Source: Bradyrhizobium elkanii WSM2783 | GTDB taxonomy: Bacteria; Pseudomonadota; Alphaproteobacteria; Rhizobiales; Xanthobacteraceae | NCBI RefSeq assembly: GCF_000472865.1 | Contig: NZ_AXAP01000076.1 | Location: 360-39,715 of the forward strand | Length of the DNA: 39,356 bases | Direction: 5' to 3' | Shown: positions 16,574 to 24,683 of the stretch, piece after piece | Position numbering within the stretch: the stretch's first letter is position 1 | Layout: each line of letters starts with the position of its first letter | Translations under genes and position numbers: made by a program | The notes under the pieces: model-generated | Databases searched by the model: none | What the model was told of the DNA's origin: nothing | The model's input: the letters and a program-made list of their open reading frames with translations, nothing else

Positions 16574-17892
16574 ATGTCCGTTAGAGGCCTGGCGCTGGCA
16601 ATTCTTCTGGCGGGTCTTCTCGAAGGCTCCCACGCATTCGCGCAGGAGGACAAGAAGACCGACGACGACAAGCCCGCCGATCCCGACACCGGCGAGAGCA
16701 CCGTCGAGGAGAAGACCCTCGGGCTTCTGCCGAACCCATTCCAAAAGTACGGGATCAAGTTCGCCGCGACTTACATCGGTGAGACGCTGGGGAATGTCTC
16801 CGGCGGACTGAAGCAGGGAGCGATCTACGAAGGCCGGTTAAACCTTGCGGTCGATGTCGACCTGCAGAAGCTCGTCGGCATCGACAAGCTCACGTTCCAC
16901 GCCAACATGTTCCAGATCTACGGCGAGGGATTATCGCGCAACTATCTCGACAATTTTTTCGTCGTGAGCGGCATCGAAGCGTTGCCCTCGACTCGCCTCT
17001 ACGAGGCCTACTTCGAAAAGCAGTGGGGCGACAAAACGGTCTCTTTGAAGTTTGGGCAGCTTGCCGCCGACAGCGAGTTCTTCAACACGAAATACACCGA
17101 CGTCTTCACGAACGCGTCGCCCGGCTACTGGTCAACATCACCGATCAGCTATCCGTCCTTGGAGGCATCTTCGACGGCAATCAGGCAGGCCCGGGTCCGG
17201 ATCCGCAAGAACGCAACCGATATGGCGTTAACTTCCGGGTCAACGATCCGCCTCTGCTGCTCGGGCAAATTCAGTACGCCTGGAACAACAAGAAAGGCGA
17301 TCCCAATCTGACCGGCCAGGTCAAGTTCGGCGGATGGCGTCACTTCGGGCAATTCTCCGACCTTCAACTCGCAAGCAACGGCGTTTCGCTTGCGGCGCCG
17401 ACCAGCAGCGGCACTCCGCTCATGTTGGTGGGCGACATCGGCGGCTGGGCGGTCTTCGAGCAGCAGCTTTATCGCGTGCCCAAAAGCGATGATCGTGGGA
17501 TCGGCGTATTCGCTCGTGTCTCCGGCGCTCCGGCCGACCGCAATCTGATCGATCTCTACGCCGACGCCGGCCTCGAATTCATCGGCCTCAGCGACAAACG
17601 GCCGGACGACAAGTTCGGGATCGCGGCGGGCTACGCGCACGTCTCGAAGCGAGCCCAGGCGCTCGACTTTGACTATCGCGCACTCGCCGGCCCGGCGTGG
17701 CCGGTGCGCAGCTCCGAAGGACTCCTCACGGCGGTGTATTAGTATCAGCTGCGGGACGGCTGGACCCTCCAGCCCAATTTCCAATACATCATCCGGCCGG
17801 GCGGCGGAACGACGGACCCGACCGGTCCAATGTCGGGCCGAGCGCTCAAGAACTCGGCGGTCTTCGGCCTGCGCACGACGTTGAAATTCTAG
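16574..17892 (+). pseudogene. oprB: OprB-type carbohydrate-selective porin, frameshifted with an internal stop
   Basis: ATG 16574 starts a signal peptide (MSVRGLALAILLAGLLEGSH, cleavage after AFAQ), then FAATYIGETLGNVSGGLKQG and LYEAYFEKQWGDKTVSLKFG as in OprB outer-membrane sugar porins. After FTNASPGYW the frame shifts near 17130, and the sequence continues as DQLSVLGGIFDGNQAGPGP and FRVNDPPLLLGQIQYAW. A TAG at 17740 replaces a residue in AVY-YQLRDGW. The true C-terminus, ending in FGLRTTLKF with terminal Phe, stops at 17892. Loss of about 25 residues at the shift suggests a real deletion. It may have served the neighbouring dehydrogenase. Confidence 0.85.
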
Positions 17893-17908
17893 GAAGCTTC
17901 AGTTGCGT

Positions 17909-18152
17909 GAACTGGATGCTCACCCGTGGCGGCTCGACCTGGACTGGCGCTGGCACCAGGCGGCACTCGAGTTCGGCTGCATGCTAAGCATCAATCCGCA
18001 CGCGCACTCGATTGCCGAGCTCGACCACATGCATTAGGGCGTCGAGATGGCCGCAAGGGCGGCGTGCCCCGGACAGGGTACTGAATGCGATCTTGCCCGA
18101 GATTACGCGATATCTCCGCCAGAAGAGACGCTCGCTATCCCGGGCCGCCTAA
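17909..18152 (+). pseudogene. PolX (PHP domain) C-terminal remnant
   Basis: This encodes ELDAHPWRLDLDWRWHQAAL, then FGCMLSINPHAHSIAELDHM, a TAG where the intact gene has Trp, then a frameshift and DRVLNAILPEITRYLRQKRR. It corresponds to the last 80 residues of the intact PolX gene at 31697-33379, which reads NAHPWRLDLDWRWHEAALEF. The rest of the gene is absent. The remnant directly follows the porin and points the opposite way to the intact copy. Confidence 0.85.
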
Positions 18153-18386
18153 TGTCGGTCTGTAGGTCGTTATGACAGCCATGCGGAATGACGCTTGGTG
18201 ACGCCGTTGCTTGACTGCACGAGGCGCGTAACGCCGCCGCGTGGCGCGACCGGTAAGCGGGGAACCAAATCCCGCGAATGAACTTGGGGTATCGAGGTCG
18301 TGTTCAGCCGCACCGCCATGTACGATTGGCAAACCTGGCCGCCTGAGCGCTCCCCCACTAGCCAAGAGCAGGGAGGTAGCGGTGCC
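18153..18386 (+). other. Intergenic region before the MFS transporter
   Basis: No gene seen. AGGGAGG at 18370-18376 is the ribosome site for ATG 18387. No promoter motif is recognised. Confidence 0.4.
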
Positions 18387-19720
18387 ATGGACGAGATCGA
18401 AGCAAGGACCATCCGCAAGCTGATGTGGCGGTTGCTGCCCTTCCTGTTCGTCTGCTACTTCGTCGCGTACCTCGACCGGGTGAACGTCGGTTTCGCCAAA
18501 CTCCAGATGAACTCGGCGCTCGGCCTGTCGGAGGCGGCTTACGGCTTTGGCGCGGGCCTGTTCTTCATCTCCTACTTTCTGTTCGAAGTACCATCCAACC
18601 TCGCGCTGGACAGGTTCGGCGCACGGCTCTGGATCGCTCGCATCATGTTAAGCTGGGGGATCATCTCTGCTCTGTTCGCCTTCATCGCCCGATCTCAGCG
18701 GCCACCGGGATCTCGACCGAATGGGTGTTCTACATCCTCCGTTTCCTGCTCGGTCTCGCCGAGGCGGGTTTCTTTCCCGGGATCATTTTCTACCTGACAC
18801 TATGGTTCCCGTCGGTCTACCGGGCCCGGGTTGTCTCGCTGTTCATGCTGGCCATCCCGTTCTCGTCGATTGCGGGCGGACCGATCTCCGGGGCTCTGCT
18901 GAACATTTCCGGCGCCGGACTCGATGGCTGGCAATGGCTCTTCATCCTCGAAGCCTTGCCCTCGATCCTGATGGCTTTCGGGGTCATCTTTTACCTGACC
19001 GACCGGCCGGCGCTCGCGGCGTGGCTCGCCAACGACGAGAGGGGCTGGCTCGAACGACGGCTGGAGGCTGAAAGGCAGCACAAGGTGGCGGTCGAGCATG
19101 TGGGCATCGTTAAGGCGCTCACCGACCTCCGCGTCCTTGCCTGCGCGTTCGTCTACTTCTGTCTGAACGCGGCGAGCTATGGTGTGGCGTTTTTCTTGCC
19201 GACGATCATCAAGAACTTCGGCGTGAGCAACTTCCAGACCGGCCTGCTGTCTGCGGTGCCTTTCTTGTTTGGCGCCGTCGGGATGGTGCTGCTGAGCCGC
19301 AACTCCGACCGCACATTGAAGCGTCGGGAGCACGTTTGCTTTGCCATGTTCCTCGCCGCGGTCGGCCTTGCGGGCGCGGGCCTCGTCTCCGCGCCCGCGC
19401 TGGTGCTGGGCTTGCTCTGCCTGAGCCAGATCGGCGTCTCCGCAACGCCTCCACTGCTGTGGCCAGTACCGAGCGCCTTCCTGACGGGCACTTCGGCTGC
19501 GGCCGGGATCGCCGCGATCAATGCGCTCGGCAATCTGTCCGGCTTCGCCGGACCGTTCCTCATGGGCTACCTCAAAGACGCGACCGGCAACTTCACGGCC
19601 GGGCTGCTGGTCCTGGGCGGCTGCGCTCTGGTCGGCAGCATTGTGGCCCTGACGCTAAGGGTCAATCCGCAGATGGAGGTCACCGGCGCTGCGCCGGGTG
19701 CGTCGGCGCCCGCTCGCTGA
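18387..19720 (+). pseudogene. MFS transporter, anion:cation symporter family, single-base frameshift
   Basis: The intact protein would have about 444 residues and 12 helices. The first frame has MDEIEARTIRKLMWRLLPFL, CYFVAYLDRVNVGFAKLQMN and GFGAGLFFISYFLFEVPSNL, all typical of the ACS group that imports organic acids. One C appears to be missing near 18690: FAFIA is followed, in the next frame, by PISAATGISTEWVFYILRFL. From there the frame is open to 19720. ATG 18387 follows AGGGAGG. Because only one base is wrong, a sequencing error is possible; the gene could be functional. Confidence 0.85.
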
Positions 19721-19780
19721 GAGGACCAGCCTGTCGATGAGCGGGATTGCTCGACACGAAACGTAAACCCCCGCGCGCAG

Positions 19781-19957
19781 GTGTATGATGCGCATGCCGC
19801 GAAATGGCGGGCGGATCTCGCCCGAATGGACCGCCCGGAGTTCGAGAAGATCGCTGCGGTTCTGGTCGGACCCGAGGGAGCGCTGGAGCCGCTGCGGAAG
19901 GTCACTTCTGCGGCCGACGCTCCGTCGAGCCTCGCGAACGGCCCAAGCAGGTTCTAG
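19781..19957 (+). CDS. Small hypothetical protein
   Basis: A 58-residue frame from GTG 19781 (VYDAHAAKWRADLARMDRPE, then FEKIAAVLVGPEGALEPLRK). The residue mix is credible for a soluble helical protein. There is no good ribosome site, the frame is open back to the MFS stop, and I do not recognise a family. It could also be a truncated tail. Confidence 0.3.
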   Translation: MYDAHAAKWRADLARMDRPEFEKIAAVLVGPEGALEPLRKVTSAADAPSSLANGPSRF

Positions 19958-19959
19958 TA

Positions 19960-19984
19960 GGAACCCGGGTGGCCGGCCTCGGTT
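19960..19984 (+). promoter_or_regulatory. EcfG-like promoter candidate (GGAAC-N16-GGTT)
   Basis: GGAAC at 19960-19964 and GGTT at 19981-19984 are separated by 16 bases. This is one mismatch from the GGAAC-N16/17-CGTT consensus of alphaproteobacterial EcfG sigma factors. The -10 lies only 7 bases before ATG 19992, implying a nearly leaderless message, which lowers confidence. Confidence 0.4.
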
Positions 19985-19991
19985 GAGCCGC

Positions 19992-20207
19992 ATGACCGGA
20001 AGAATTCTATACGAAAGCGCCAATGGCGATGTCTGGCGGCTGGTCCGCCATCCGCACTCCGGACACCCGGCGGTCGAGCATCAGCCGAACGCCAGTTCAG
20101 GCGGACAGGCGTCCTTGACCGAGATCGGACAATTCCTTCGGGCGGGCGGCGACGGACCTGAACACCAGTCCCTGCTCGCGTTGATTGGCACGCTGATCGA
20201 CGACTGA
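19992..20207 (+). CDS. Conserved small hypothetical protein (71 aa)
   Basis: ATG 19992 opens MTGRILYESANGDVWRLVRH, then HPAVEHQPNASSGGQASLTE and GPEHQSLLALIGTLIDD. I recall this as a recurrent small cytoplasmic protein of rhizobia, but its function is unknown. It is acidic and has no signal or membrane segment. A promoter-like GGAAC-N16-GGTT lies immediately upstream. It starts a run of small plus-strand genes. Confidence 0.65.
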   Translation: MTGRILYESANGDVWRLVRHPHSGHPAVEHQPNASSGGQASLTEIGQFLRAGGDGPEHQSLLALIGTLIDD

Positions 20208-20226
20208 CGCCTGCCCGGTGTCCGCC

Positions 20227-20331
20227 ATGTTCTTTTTCTTTTCCAACCGACTGGGCTGTCTCGGCTCGCTGCTGGTCTCTGCCCTCGTAACCGTGGTGCT
20301 GCTTTTCATGTTCGGCATGCTGCGCTTCTGA
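20227..20331 (+). CDS. Tiny single-helix membrane protein (34 aa)
   Basis: ATG 20227 encodes MFFFFSNRLGCLGSLLVSAL followed by VTVVLLFMFGMLRF. Nearly the whole peptide is one membrane helix with short polar ends. It starts 19 bases after the preceding stop, so it is probably co-transcribed. The pattern (FFFFSNRLGC at the start) looks conserved from what I know of Bradyrhizobium small proteins, but no function is known. Confidence 0.55.
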   Translation: MFFFFSNRLGCLGSLLVSALVTVVLLFMFGMLRF

Positions 20332-20419
20332 CGTGCGGCAGCGAACAGTCGGCCCATCCGGCATCAAGCCGCTCGAGCGGTCGCATGAGGTCAGGCGGGC
20401 GTACCCGGAGCCCCACTCC

Positions 20420-20444
20420 GAAACATCGGCGCGCTCCGTCCGTT
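20420..20444 (+). promoter_or_regulatory. EcfG-like promoter candidate (GAAAC-N16-CGTT)
   Basis: GAAAC at 20420 and CGTT at 20441 with 16 bases between, one mismatch from GGAAC. It sits 31 bases ahead of the zinc-ribbon start. The paralogous gene in block B has the exact consensus at the same position, which supports it. Confidence 0.5.
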
Positions 20445-20475
20445 GGCATCGGGGCGTTATTCTGGAGCCCTCACG

Positions 20476-20679
20476 ATGATCGAAACGGATACTCTGCTGG
20501 TGAACTGCCCCGAGTGCGGCGCCTGGCCGATGGCCGCGAACCTTCAGAAGCCAGCTTCAGCGCACCGAGAACCGCGACTAAGATGTCCAAAGTGCCATCA
20601 TCAGGAGAGCGTCCGGATGCGCCGCCCGCCGGCCGCGCAGCGCGGTCCGCACCAGCCGCGCGACCTTGATGCCGCGTGA
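20476..20679 (+). CDS. Small zinc-ribbon protein, block A copy
   Basis: A 67-residue protein with two CxxC knuckles: NCPECGAWPMA near residue 10 and LRCPKCHHQE near residue 36. They probably bind one zinc ion. ATG 20476 follows GGAGCC. The paralogue at 33548 reads LLVNCPKCGAWPMAVG and FRCSRCGSEE, so the two share the whole N-terminal half and the upstream region pattern. Function is unknown; such proteins may bind nucleic acid or a partner protein. The next gene starts 6 bases after its stop. Confidence 0.75.
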   Translation: MIETDTLLVNCPECGAWPMAANLQKPASAHREPRLRCPKCHHQESVRMRRPPAAQRGPHQPRDLDAA

Positions 20680-20685
20680 GCAGCG

Positions 20686-20919
20686 ATGAAGATCCGTTTC
20701 CATTCGGAGAGCCACATCGTCGAGCTGGAGGATGGCTCGCGGTGGCAGATCTATCCGGGCGATCTTGACCTGACGCTGAACTGGAAGACCGTGATGCCGA
20801 GCGACGATGAGATCAGTTCGCACACGCTGGTCGGGGGCGATGTCAATGTGCGCGTCATTCCCGGCGGAGCAAGTTGGCCTGTTGCCGAGGTTAAAGCCGC
20901 GCTGCGTAGGGACGACTGA
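20686..20919 (+). CDS. Conserved small hypothetical protein (77 aa)
   Basis: ATG 20686, 6 bases after the zinc-ribbon stop, encodes MKIRFHSESHIVELEDGSRW, then QIYPGDLDLTLNWKTVMPSD and NVRVIPGGASWPVAEVKAAL. The composition suggests a small all-beta cytoplasmic protein. I do not recognise the family. It is probably co-transcribed with the zinc ribbon. Confidence 0.7.
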   Translation: MKIRFHSESHIVELEDGSRWQIYPGDLDLTLNWKTVMPSDDEISSHTLVGGDVNVRVIPGGASWPVAEVKAALRRDD

Positions 20920-20973
20920 GGAAGTGCGGCCGGGACGCGCAATCCTTTGGGCGCGGATCGTCTGAAGACGCGC

Positions 20974-21124
20974 GTTGCGAGGAAGGCCGCCGCCTTTGGC
21001 TATCCTCGCGAGCGCTAGTTCTGAATAGCGGGTCCTGAGACCTTTGGCTATCCGCGACAGGCGCCGTAGTTCAACGGCGGGCGACGGTCTCTCCGGTTCA
21101 ATGGGGTATTAGGATTATCGTTCC
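20974..21124. repeat. 151-bp intergenic repeat, copy A
   Basis: This segment is nearly the same as 35082-35232, roughly 88% identical by eye with only a couple of one-base gaps. It contains the 13-mer cctttggctatcc twice (20993-21005 and 21041-21053) and a small hairpin ggtc-ctga-gacc between them. Neither copy encodes a protein. It lies between the 77-aa gene and the YihY gene. Confidence 0.85.
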
Positions 21125-21169
21125 ATGCGCGGCCGCAGGAACCTTGCACCTTGGCAATCCTTGTAGATC

Positions 21170-22102
21170 GTGGAGCGGGCCAAGGCTTGGGGTCCGGCGG
21201 CAATGTGGTGGACGGTGGCGAAAGAGGCGGCGGCCAACTGGTCGGGCCACAAGGATGCCCGTCAGGGCGCGGCGCTCGCATACTACTCTGTGTTTTCCCT
21301 CGGACCGATCATCGTGATCGCCATCGCGATCGCGGGCCTCTTCTTCGGCCACGAGGCGGTCACCTCGCAGGTTACCTCGTCTTTGAAAGGCATGCTCGGC
21401 GAGACCGGCGCGAAGGCGATCGAGTCGATGCTGGCGGGAGCTAGCCGGCCGGCGGAGGGGGCGCTGGCGACGATCCTCGGCATCGGCGCCCTGCTGTTCG
21501 CGGCGATCGGCGTAGTCGTGCAGTTGAAGGACGCGCTCAACGTCGTCTGGGAGGTGGAGGAATCGGAGGAGGGCGGGATATGGCATTTCGCTCGCAACTA
21601 CGTGCTGTCGTTCGCAGCGGTCCTCGCCCTCGGGTTTCTTCTCCTCGTCTCGCTGCTGGTGACAGCGGCTCTGGCCGCGGCCGGCAAGTTCGTCGCGCCG
21701 TACATGCCCGAGGGCGTTCTGCACGTCGTCAGCCTGGTGGTCTCGTTCGCCGTGGTGACGGTGCTCTTCGCGATGATGTTCAAGTGGCTGCCGGACGTCT
21801 CCGTCGGGTGGCGCGACGTCTGGCTGGGGGCACTCCTGACCGCCTTGTTCTTCGAGGTCGGAAAGGCGGCGATCGGCTTCTACATCGGCAAGCAGGGCCT
21901 GGAATCGACCTGTGGCGCGGCCGCTTCGATTGTGGTCGTGCTGATCTGGGTCTACTACACCTCGCAGATCATCCTGATGGGGGCGGAGATCACGCACGCC
22001 TATGCCAAGCACGGAGGTTCGCTCAAGCAGGGAGACCCGGGGGATGCACGCGGGAAAACGCGCCCTCTCTCGCAGCCGGCCGGCGCGACCGGGGCACACT
22101 AG
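21170..22102 (+). CDS. YihY/BrkB family inner-membrane protein
   Basis: A 310-residue membrane protein with about six helices. Family marks are ARQGAALAYYSVFSLGPIIV, then ILGIGALLFAAIGVVVQLKD, NVVWEV and VVLIWVYYTSQIILMGAEIT near the end. The family was once called ribonuclease BN by mistake; its real role, possibly in transport or envelope integrity, is unsettled. GTG 21170 lacks a strong ribosome site, and an internal ATG near 21203 is an alternative. It lies downstream of the 151-bp repeat and converges with a small minus-strand gene 13 bases away. Confidence 0.9.
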   Translation: MERAKAWGPAAMWWTVAKEAAANWSGHKDARQGAALAYYSVFSLGPIIVIAIAIAGLFFGHEAVTSQVTSSLKGMLGETGAKAIESMLAGASRPAEGALATILGIGALLFAAIGVVVQLKDALNVVWEVEESEEGGIWHFARNYVLSFAAVLALGFLLLVSLLVTAALAAAGKFVAPYMPEGVLHVVSLVVSFAVVTVLFAMMFKWLPDVSVGWRDVWLGALLTALFFEVGKAAIGFYIGKQGLESTCGAAASIVVVLIWVYYTSQIILMGAEITHAYAKHGGSLKQGDPGDARGKTRPLSQPAGATGAH

Positions 22103-22115
22103 GAGCCTCGCGGGG

Positions 22116-22297
22116 TCAGGCTGACCACTTATCCTCTTCGCGTCGGGCTTCGTCGTCGTTAAGGCGCTCGGCTACGTCCTCGGCGACCGCCGGATCCTCG
22201 GCGTTTGCGATGGGCTCGCCATCCTGCTTCTTAATTTTCCGGCCTTCGGCATTCACCGGGAAATCGTCGGGTTGAGAGATTTCTTGGAAGCTGCCAT
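22116..22297 (-). pseudogene. Small acidic conserved protein, one-base frameshift
   Basis: ATG 22297 follows AAGGAGG on the minus strand and reads MAASKKSLNPTISR then stops. One frame over, the sequence continues NAEGRKIKKQDGEPIANAED then VAEDVAERLNDDEARREEDK and WSA, ending at 22116. The two parts together make a 60-residue charged protein of a type common in rhizobia, with no known function. A single base is missing near 22255, so it may be a recent mutation or a sequence error. Confidence 0.65.
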
Positions 22298-22719
22298 ACC
22301 ATTTCCCTCCTTGAGTATTCTTGTGCTCCCTGCAGTTTCAGCAGTTTCACTTGTGTCACGCGACGAGTGCCGCTGCGCTCGCCGTCTGTCGCGCTCATCC
22401 GGAGCTCGCGGCCGGTCCCTGATTCCTAGCTCCCACAGGATGCCTGCGCGTGGCCGCCAGCTTAGAGATCGCGAGCTTTGTTGCCAGTTAAATGAGTTCG
22501 CGATCCGGGGTTCCCGACGAGCCTTTGCAACGGACTTCCGTAACCACCGCCATCGAACGTCTTTGCGGATAGGGCGCAGAACGCTATCGCGAGTGGAGCG
22601 CTAGGCTAAGGCAGCCGGCTGGCGAGCAGGAGGGCAACCCCCGCCTCGCTCCAGTTCCCACCTTTCTGATCGCCGGCCTCGGCGCGCTTCACGATAGTCC
22701 CGGATCGGCCGATCGGCGC
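22298..22719. other. Intergenic region
   Basis: About 420 bases with only a ribosome site for the minus-strand gene to the left (22304-22310). A minus-strand frame near 22640-22700 (AGDQKGGNWSEAGVALLLAS) looks faintly coding but has no start. I call no gene. Confidence 0.45.
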
Positions 22720-22911
22720 TTACGCGGTAGCCGCCGTCCGCCCCGCCTCAGTGATGCGGTATTCGATATCTCCGGATGGAAGCGGTTCGGTTTCCACCAG
22801 ACCCAGCTCTACGAGCCGCGCCACCGTCTCATGGTCGAATAGCGGTGGGCTGATCCAGGATTCGCCGAGAAGTCTCCTCAGAAAGTCGCGTTCCAGATCG
22901 GTCAGCTCCAT
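22720..22911 (-). CDS. Small winged-helix-like conserved protein (63 aa)
   Basis: ATG 22911, five bases after GGAGG, encodes MELTDLERDFLRRLLGESWI, then PLFDHETVARLVELGLVETE and GDIEYRITEAGRTA. The pattern (helix, helix, then a beta pair ending in ITEAGR) resembles the winged-helix fold of MarR/PadR-like proteins, cut to the bare domain. A longer frame upstream is not used. It diverges from the PRC-barrel gene, with an EcfG-type promoter in between that points away from it. Confidence 0.7.
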   Translation of the reverse strand: MELTDLERDFLRRLLGESWISPPLFDHETVARLVELGLVETEPLPSGDIEYRITEAGRTAATA

Positions 22912-23002
22912 CTCGACCTCCGCTCGTCCGCTTCTTACGGCACGCGTTGCGACAGCGTCACCCCAGTCCCGGTCGCTGCCGGCTGCGAGAACCGCCTCGC
23001 CG

Positions 23003-23027
23003 GGAACGGAGCCATCGTCGTCCCGTT
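23003..23027 (+). promoter_or_regulatory. EcfG-type general-stress promoter (GGAAC-N16-CGTT)
   Basis: GGAAC at 23003-23007 and CGTT at 23024-23027 with exactly 16 bases between match the alphaproteobacterial EcfG consensus. The -10 lies 32 bases upstream of the PRC-barrel ATG 23060. The paralogous gene has a related site at the same distance. Confidence 0.75.
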
Positions 23028-23059
23028 GACTCCGGAAGACAACCCTACGGGAGGTCAAC

Positions 23060-23422
23060 ATGGCCATGGAAGATCGCGAGACGTTCAGCCTGATCGGAAG
23101 CGACAAGGTCGAGGGCACGAACGTGTACGGGGCCGACGGGCAAAAGGTCGGCTACATCGAGCGTGTCATGATCGACAAGATCAGCGGCAAGGTATCGTAC
23201 GCGGTGCTCAGCTTCGGTGGCCTGCTCAGCATCGGCGACGATCACTATCCGCTGCCCTGGCAGGCTCTGAAGTACGACACCGACCTCGGTGGCTACGTCA
23301 CCGGAATCACTCAGGACCAGCTTCGCGGCGCCCCCAAATACGCCGACGAGAGCAGTTGGAATTGGAGCGATGCCGCGACCACCCGCTCCGTGAATTCCTA
23401 CTACGGTGTGCCGGTGGCTTGA
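23060..23422 (+). CDS. PRC-barrel domain protein, block A copy
   Basis: A 120-residue cytoplasmic protein. The PRC-barrel strands are visible: SDKVEGTNVYGADGQKVGYI, then ERVMIDKISGKVSYAVLSFG and GDDHYPLPWQALKYDTDLGG. PRC-barrel proteins occur in RNA processing, photosynthetic and stress contexts; in rhizobia many are stress-induced. The C-terminus ends YYGVPVA. ATG 23060 is preceded by GGAGGTC. The copy at 35376 is about 80% identical but has an internal stop, so this is the intact member. An exact EcfG-type promoter is upstream and a strong hairpin overlaps the stop. Confidence 0.92.
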   Translation: MAMEDRETFSLIGSDKVEGTNVYGADGQKVGYIERVMIDKISGKVSYAVLSFGGLLSIGDDHYPLPWQALKYDTDLGGYVTGITQDQLRGAPKYADESSWNWSDAATTRSVNSYYGVPVA

Positions 23423-23435
23423 GGCGGCACACCGT
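23403..23435 (+). terminator. Hairpin over the PRC-barrel stop codon
   Basis: A perfect 10-bp stem (acggtgtgcc with ggcacaccgt) spans the end of the gene. The loop holds the stop codon. No T-run follows, so it may stabilise the transcript or end it with Rho rather than act as an intrinsic terminator. Confidence 0.55.
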
Positions 23436-23499
23436 GTCAGAGGCCTGGCCGGCTGCGGACGCGGCGCACGGCCGTAACGCAGGGAAAGGAGACTTGGAT

Positions 23500-23886
23500 G
23501 TGAGCGGCGCCGTTCGTGTTCTGGTCGTTGAAGATGAAGCTCTGATCTGCACCTCCATCGAGGACGCCGTGGTCAAGAGCGGTTTCGAGGCCTGTTCGGT
23601 TGATTCTGGTGAGGCGGCCCTCTCCACCTTTCTCGACGGCCGGGAGGGGTGCCGGGCGCTGCTGACGGAGGTCAACCTCGGTGATGGCATCAGCGGATGG
23701 GGGCTGGCGCGGCAGATCAGGGAAATCACGCCTAACTTTCCTGTGGTCTACATGACGAGCGCCAGCGCGCCTGACTGAAAATCGCAAGGCGTCGCGGACA
23801 GCGTCCTGATCGAAAAGCCATTTGCGCCCGCGCAATTGGCTGCCGCCGTCTCGCAGCTGCTCGATACCGGGGCCTCGCCGGGTTGA
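23500..23886 (+). pseudogene. Single-domain response regulator with a nonsense codon and altered phospho-site
   Basis: GTG 23500 follows AAAGGAGA and encodes a receiver domain: VRVLVVEDEALICTSIEDAV, then LLTEVNLGDGISGWGLARQI, FPVVYMTSASAPD and VLIEKPFAPAQLAAAVSQLL. The acidic pair (E11, D12), Thr in VVYMTS and Lys in EKPF are present. The expected phospho-acceptor Asp is Glu at residue 57. TGA at 23776 stands where relatives have Trp; beyond it the domain is intact to 23886. The truncated product would lack the last helix and the conserved Lys. Confidence 0.8.
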
Positions 23887-23942
23887 ACCGGGATTGTCGT
23901 GAGCCGCGAGCCCTGCAACAGGGGAGGCGGATCAGTAGATCG

Positions 23943-24176
23943 TCAGCGTGGTGGCAACGCCCAGTCCGCGCGTGCGGCCGCGGCGCGAGCCGCCGCTACC
24001 GCCATCCAGTCCCGCAGCAGCCCTCTGTCCTCCTTCGAAAAGGACGCGCGCCGCTTGAGATCCTCCAACGTCTCGCCAGGATGGCATCGCTCGTAATCCT
24101 CACGGATCAGCGACTCGAGGTAGGTCGGGTCCTGCTCGCTGATCGTATCGAGGTGCTGGCGCGAGTTGGTCCTCAT
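23943..24176 (-). CDS. Conserved small hypothetical protein (77 aa)
   Basis: ATG 24176 encodes MRTNSRQHLDTISEQDPTYL, then ESLIREDYERCHPGETLEDL and KRRASFSKEDRGLLRDWMAV. It is helical and charged, with an Ala-rich tail and no signal peptide. I recall similar small proteins in rhizobia but no function. The frame extends upstream without a ribosome site, so the shorter start is chosen. A TGAAC-N16-CGTT sequence lies 46 bases upstream. Confidence 0.65.
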   Translation of the reverse strand: MRTNSRQHLDTISEQDPTYLESLIREDYERCHPGETLEDLKRRASFSKEDRGLLRDWMAVAAARAAAARADWALPPR

Positions 24177-24221
24177 GGTTGCCCCAGGACACGCACAATC
24201 GTGGCCACTCGGATGCAGCAC

Positions 24222-24246
24222 AACGGCAAGAGCGATCGTTAGTTCA
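24222..24246 (-). promoter_or_regulatory. EcfG-like promoter candidate, minus strand (TGAAC-N16-CGTT)
   Basis: On the minus strand TGAAC (24246-24242) and CGTT (24225-24222) are 16 bases apart, one mismatch from consensus. The spacing to ATG 24176 is 45 bases. Confidence 0.4.
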
Positions 24247-24347
24247 CGAACAGATCCGCCGGATCTTGGTAGCCGCAATGCAGGGCGAGACGTCGGTGCA
24301 CGGCTCGGTTATATAACTAGGGTGGTTGCAGCTACCTCCCGGGCGCG

Positions 24348-24683
24348 ATGCCGAGAAAACTGAAGACCTACCAAACCTCGCTGGGCTTCTACGACCAGGC
24401 GATCGCAGCGCCGTCGATGAAGGCGGCTCTGGAGGCATGGGGCGCCGACAGCAACCTGTTTCACCAGGGAGTGGCGAAGGAAACCGACGATCCCGAGATC
24501 GTCGCTGCCACGATGGCGAAGCCGGGCGTCGTGCTCAGGCGGCCCGTCGGATCCAACGGGCCCTTCAATGAGCACGCCGAGCTGCCGACGGACCTTGCGG
24601 ACGGCGGGGCCGCAGCGGGGCGGACGAGGCGTCGTGCGAAACCGAAGAAGCCCGCCCCTTCCAAGATCAGCGACAAGCAGGCG
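24348..24683 (+). pseudogene. TolA-like charged protein, block A copy, C-terminally truncated
   Basis: ATG 24348 starts MPRKLKTYQTSLGFYDQAIA, then APSMKAALEAWGADSNLFHQ and IVAATMAKPGVVLRRPVGSN. This matches the intact 201-residue paralogue at 37199 up to SKISDK. There the sequence departs and the long charged coiled coil is missing. The frame runs on to 24842, but that part is antisense to a different gene. A truncated protein of about 112 native residues plus a foreign tail could still be made. Confidence 0.7.

Noticed and set aside
21060..21110. tRNA-like words (GTAGTTCAACGG, GGTTCAA) inside the 151-bp repeat
   Set aside because: No acceptor or anticodon stem can be formed and the D- and T-like parts are too close. 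It is not a tRNA gene.
21138..21162. EcfG promoter for the YihY gene
   Set aside because: GGAAC is followed by CCTT or CTTG at the right spacing, not CGTT.
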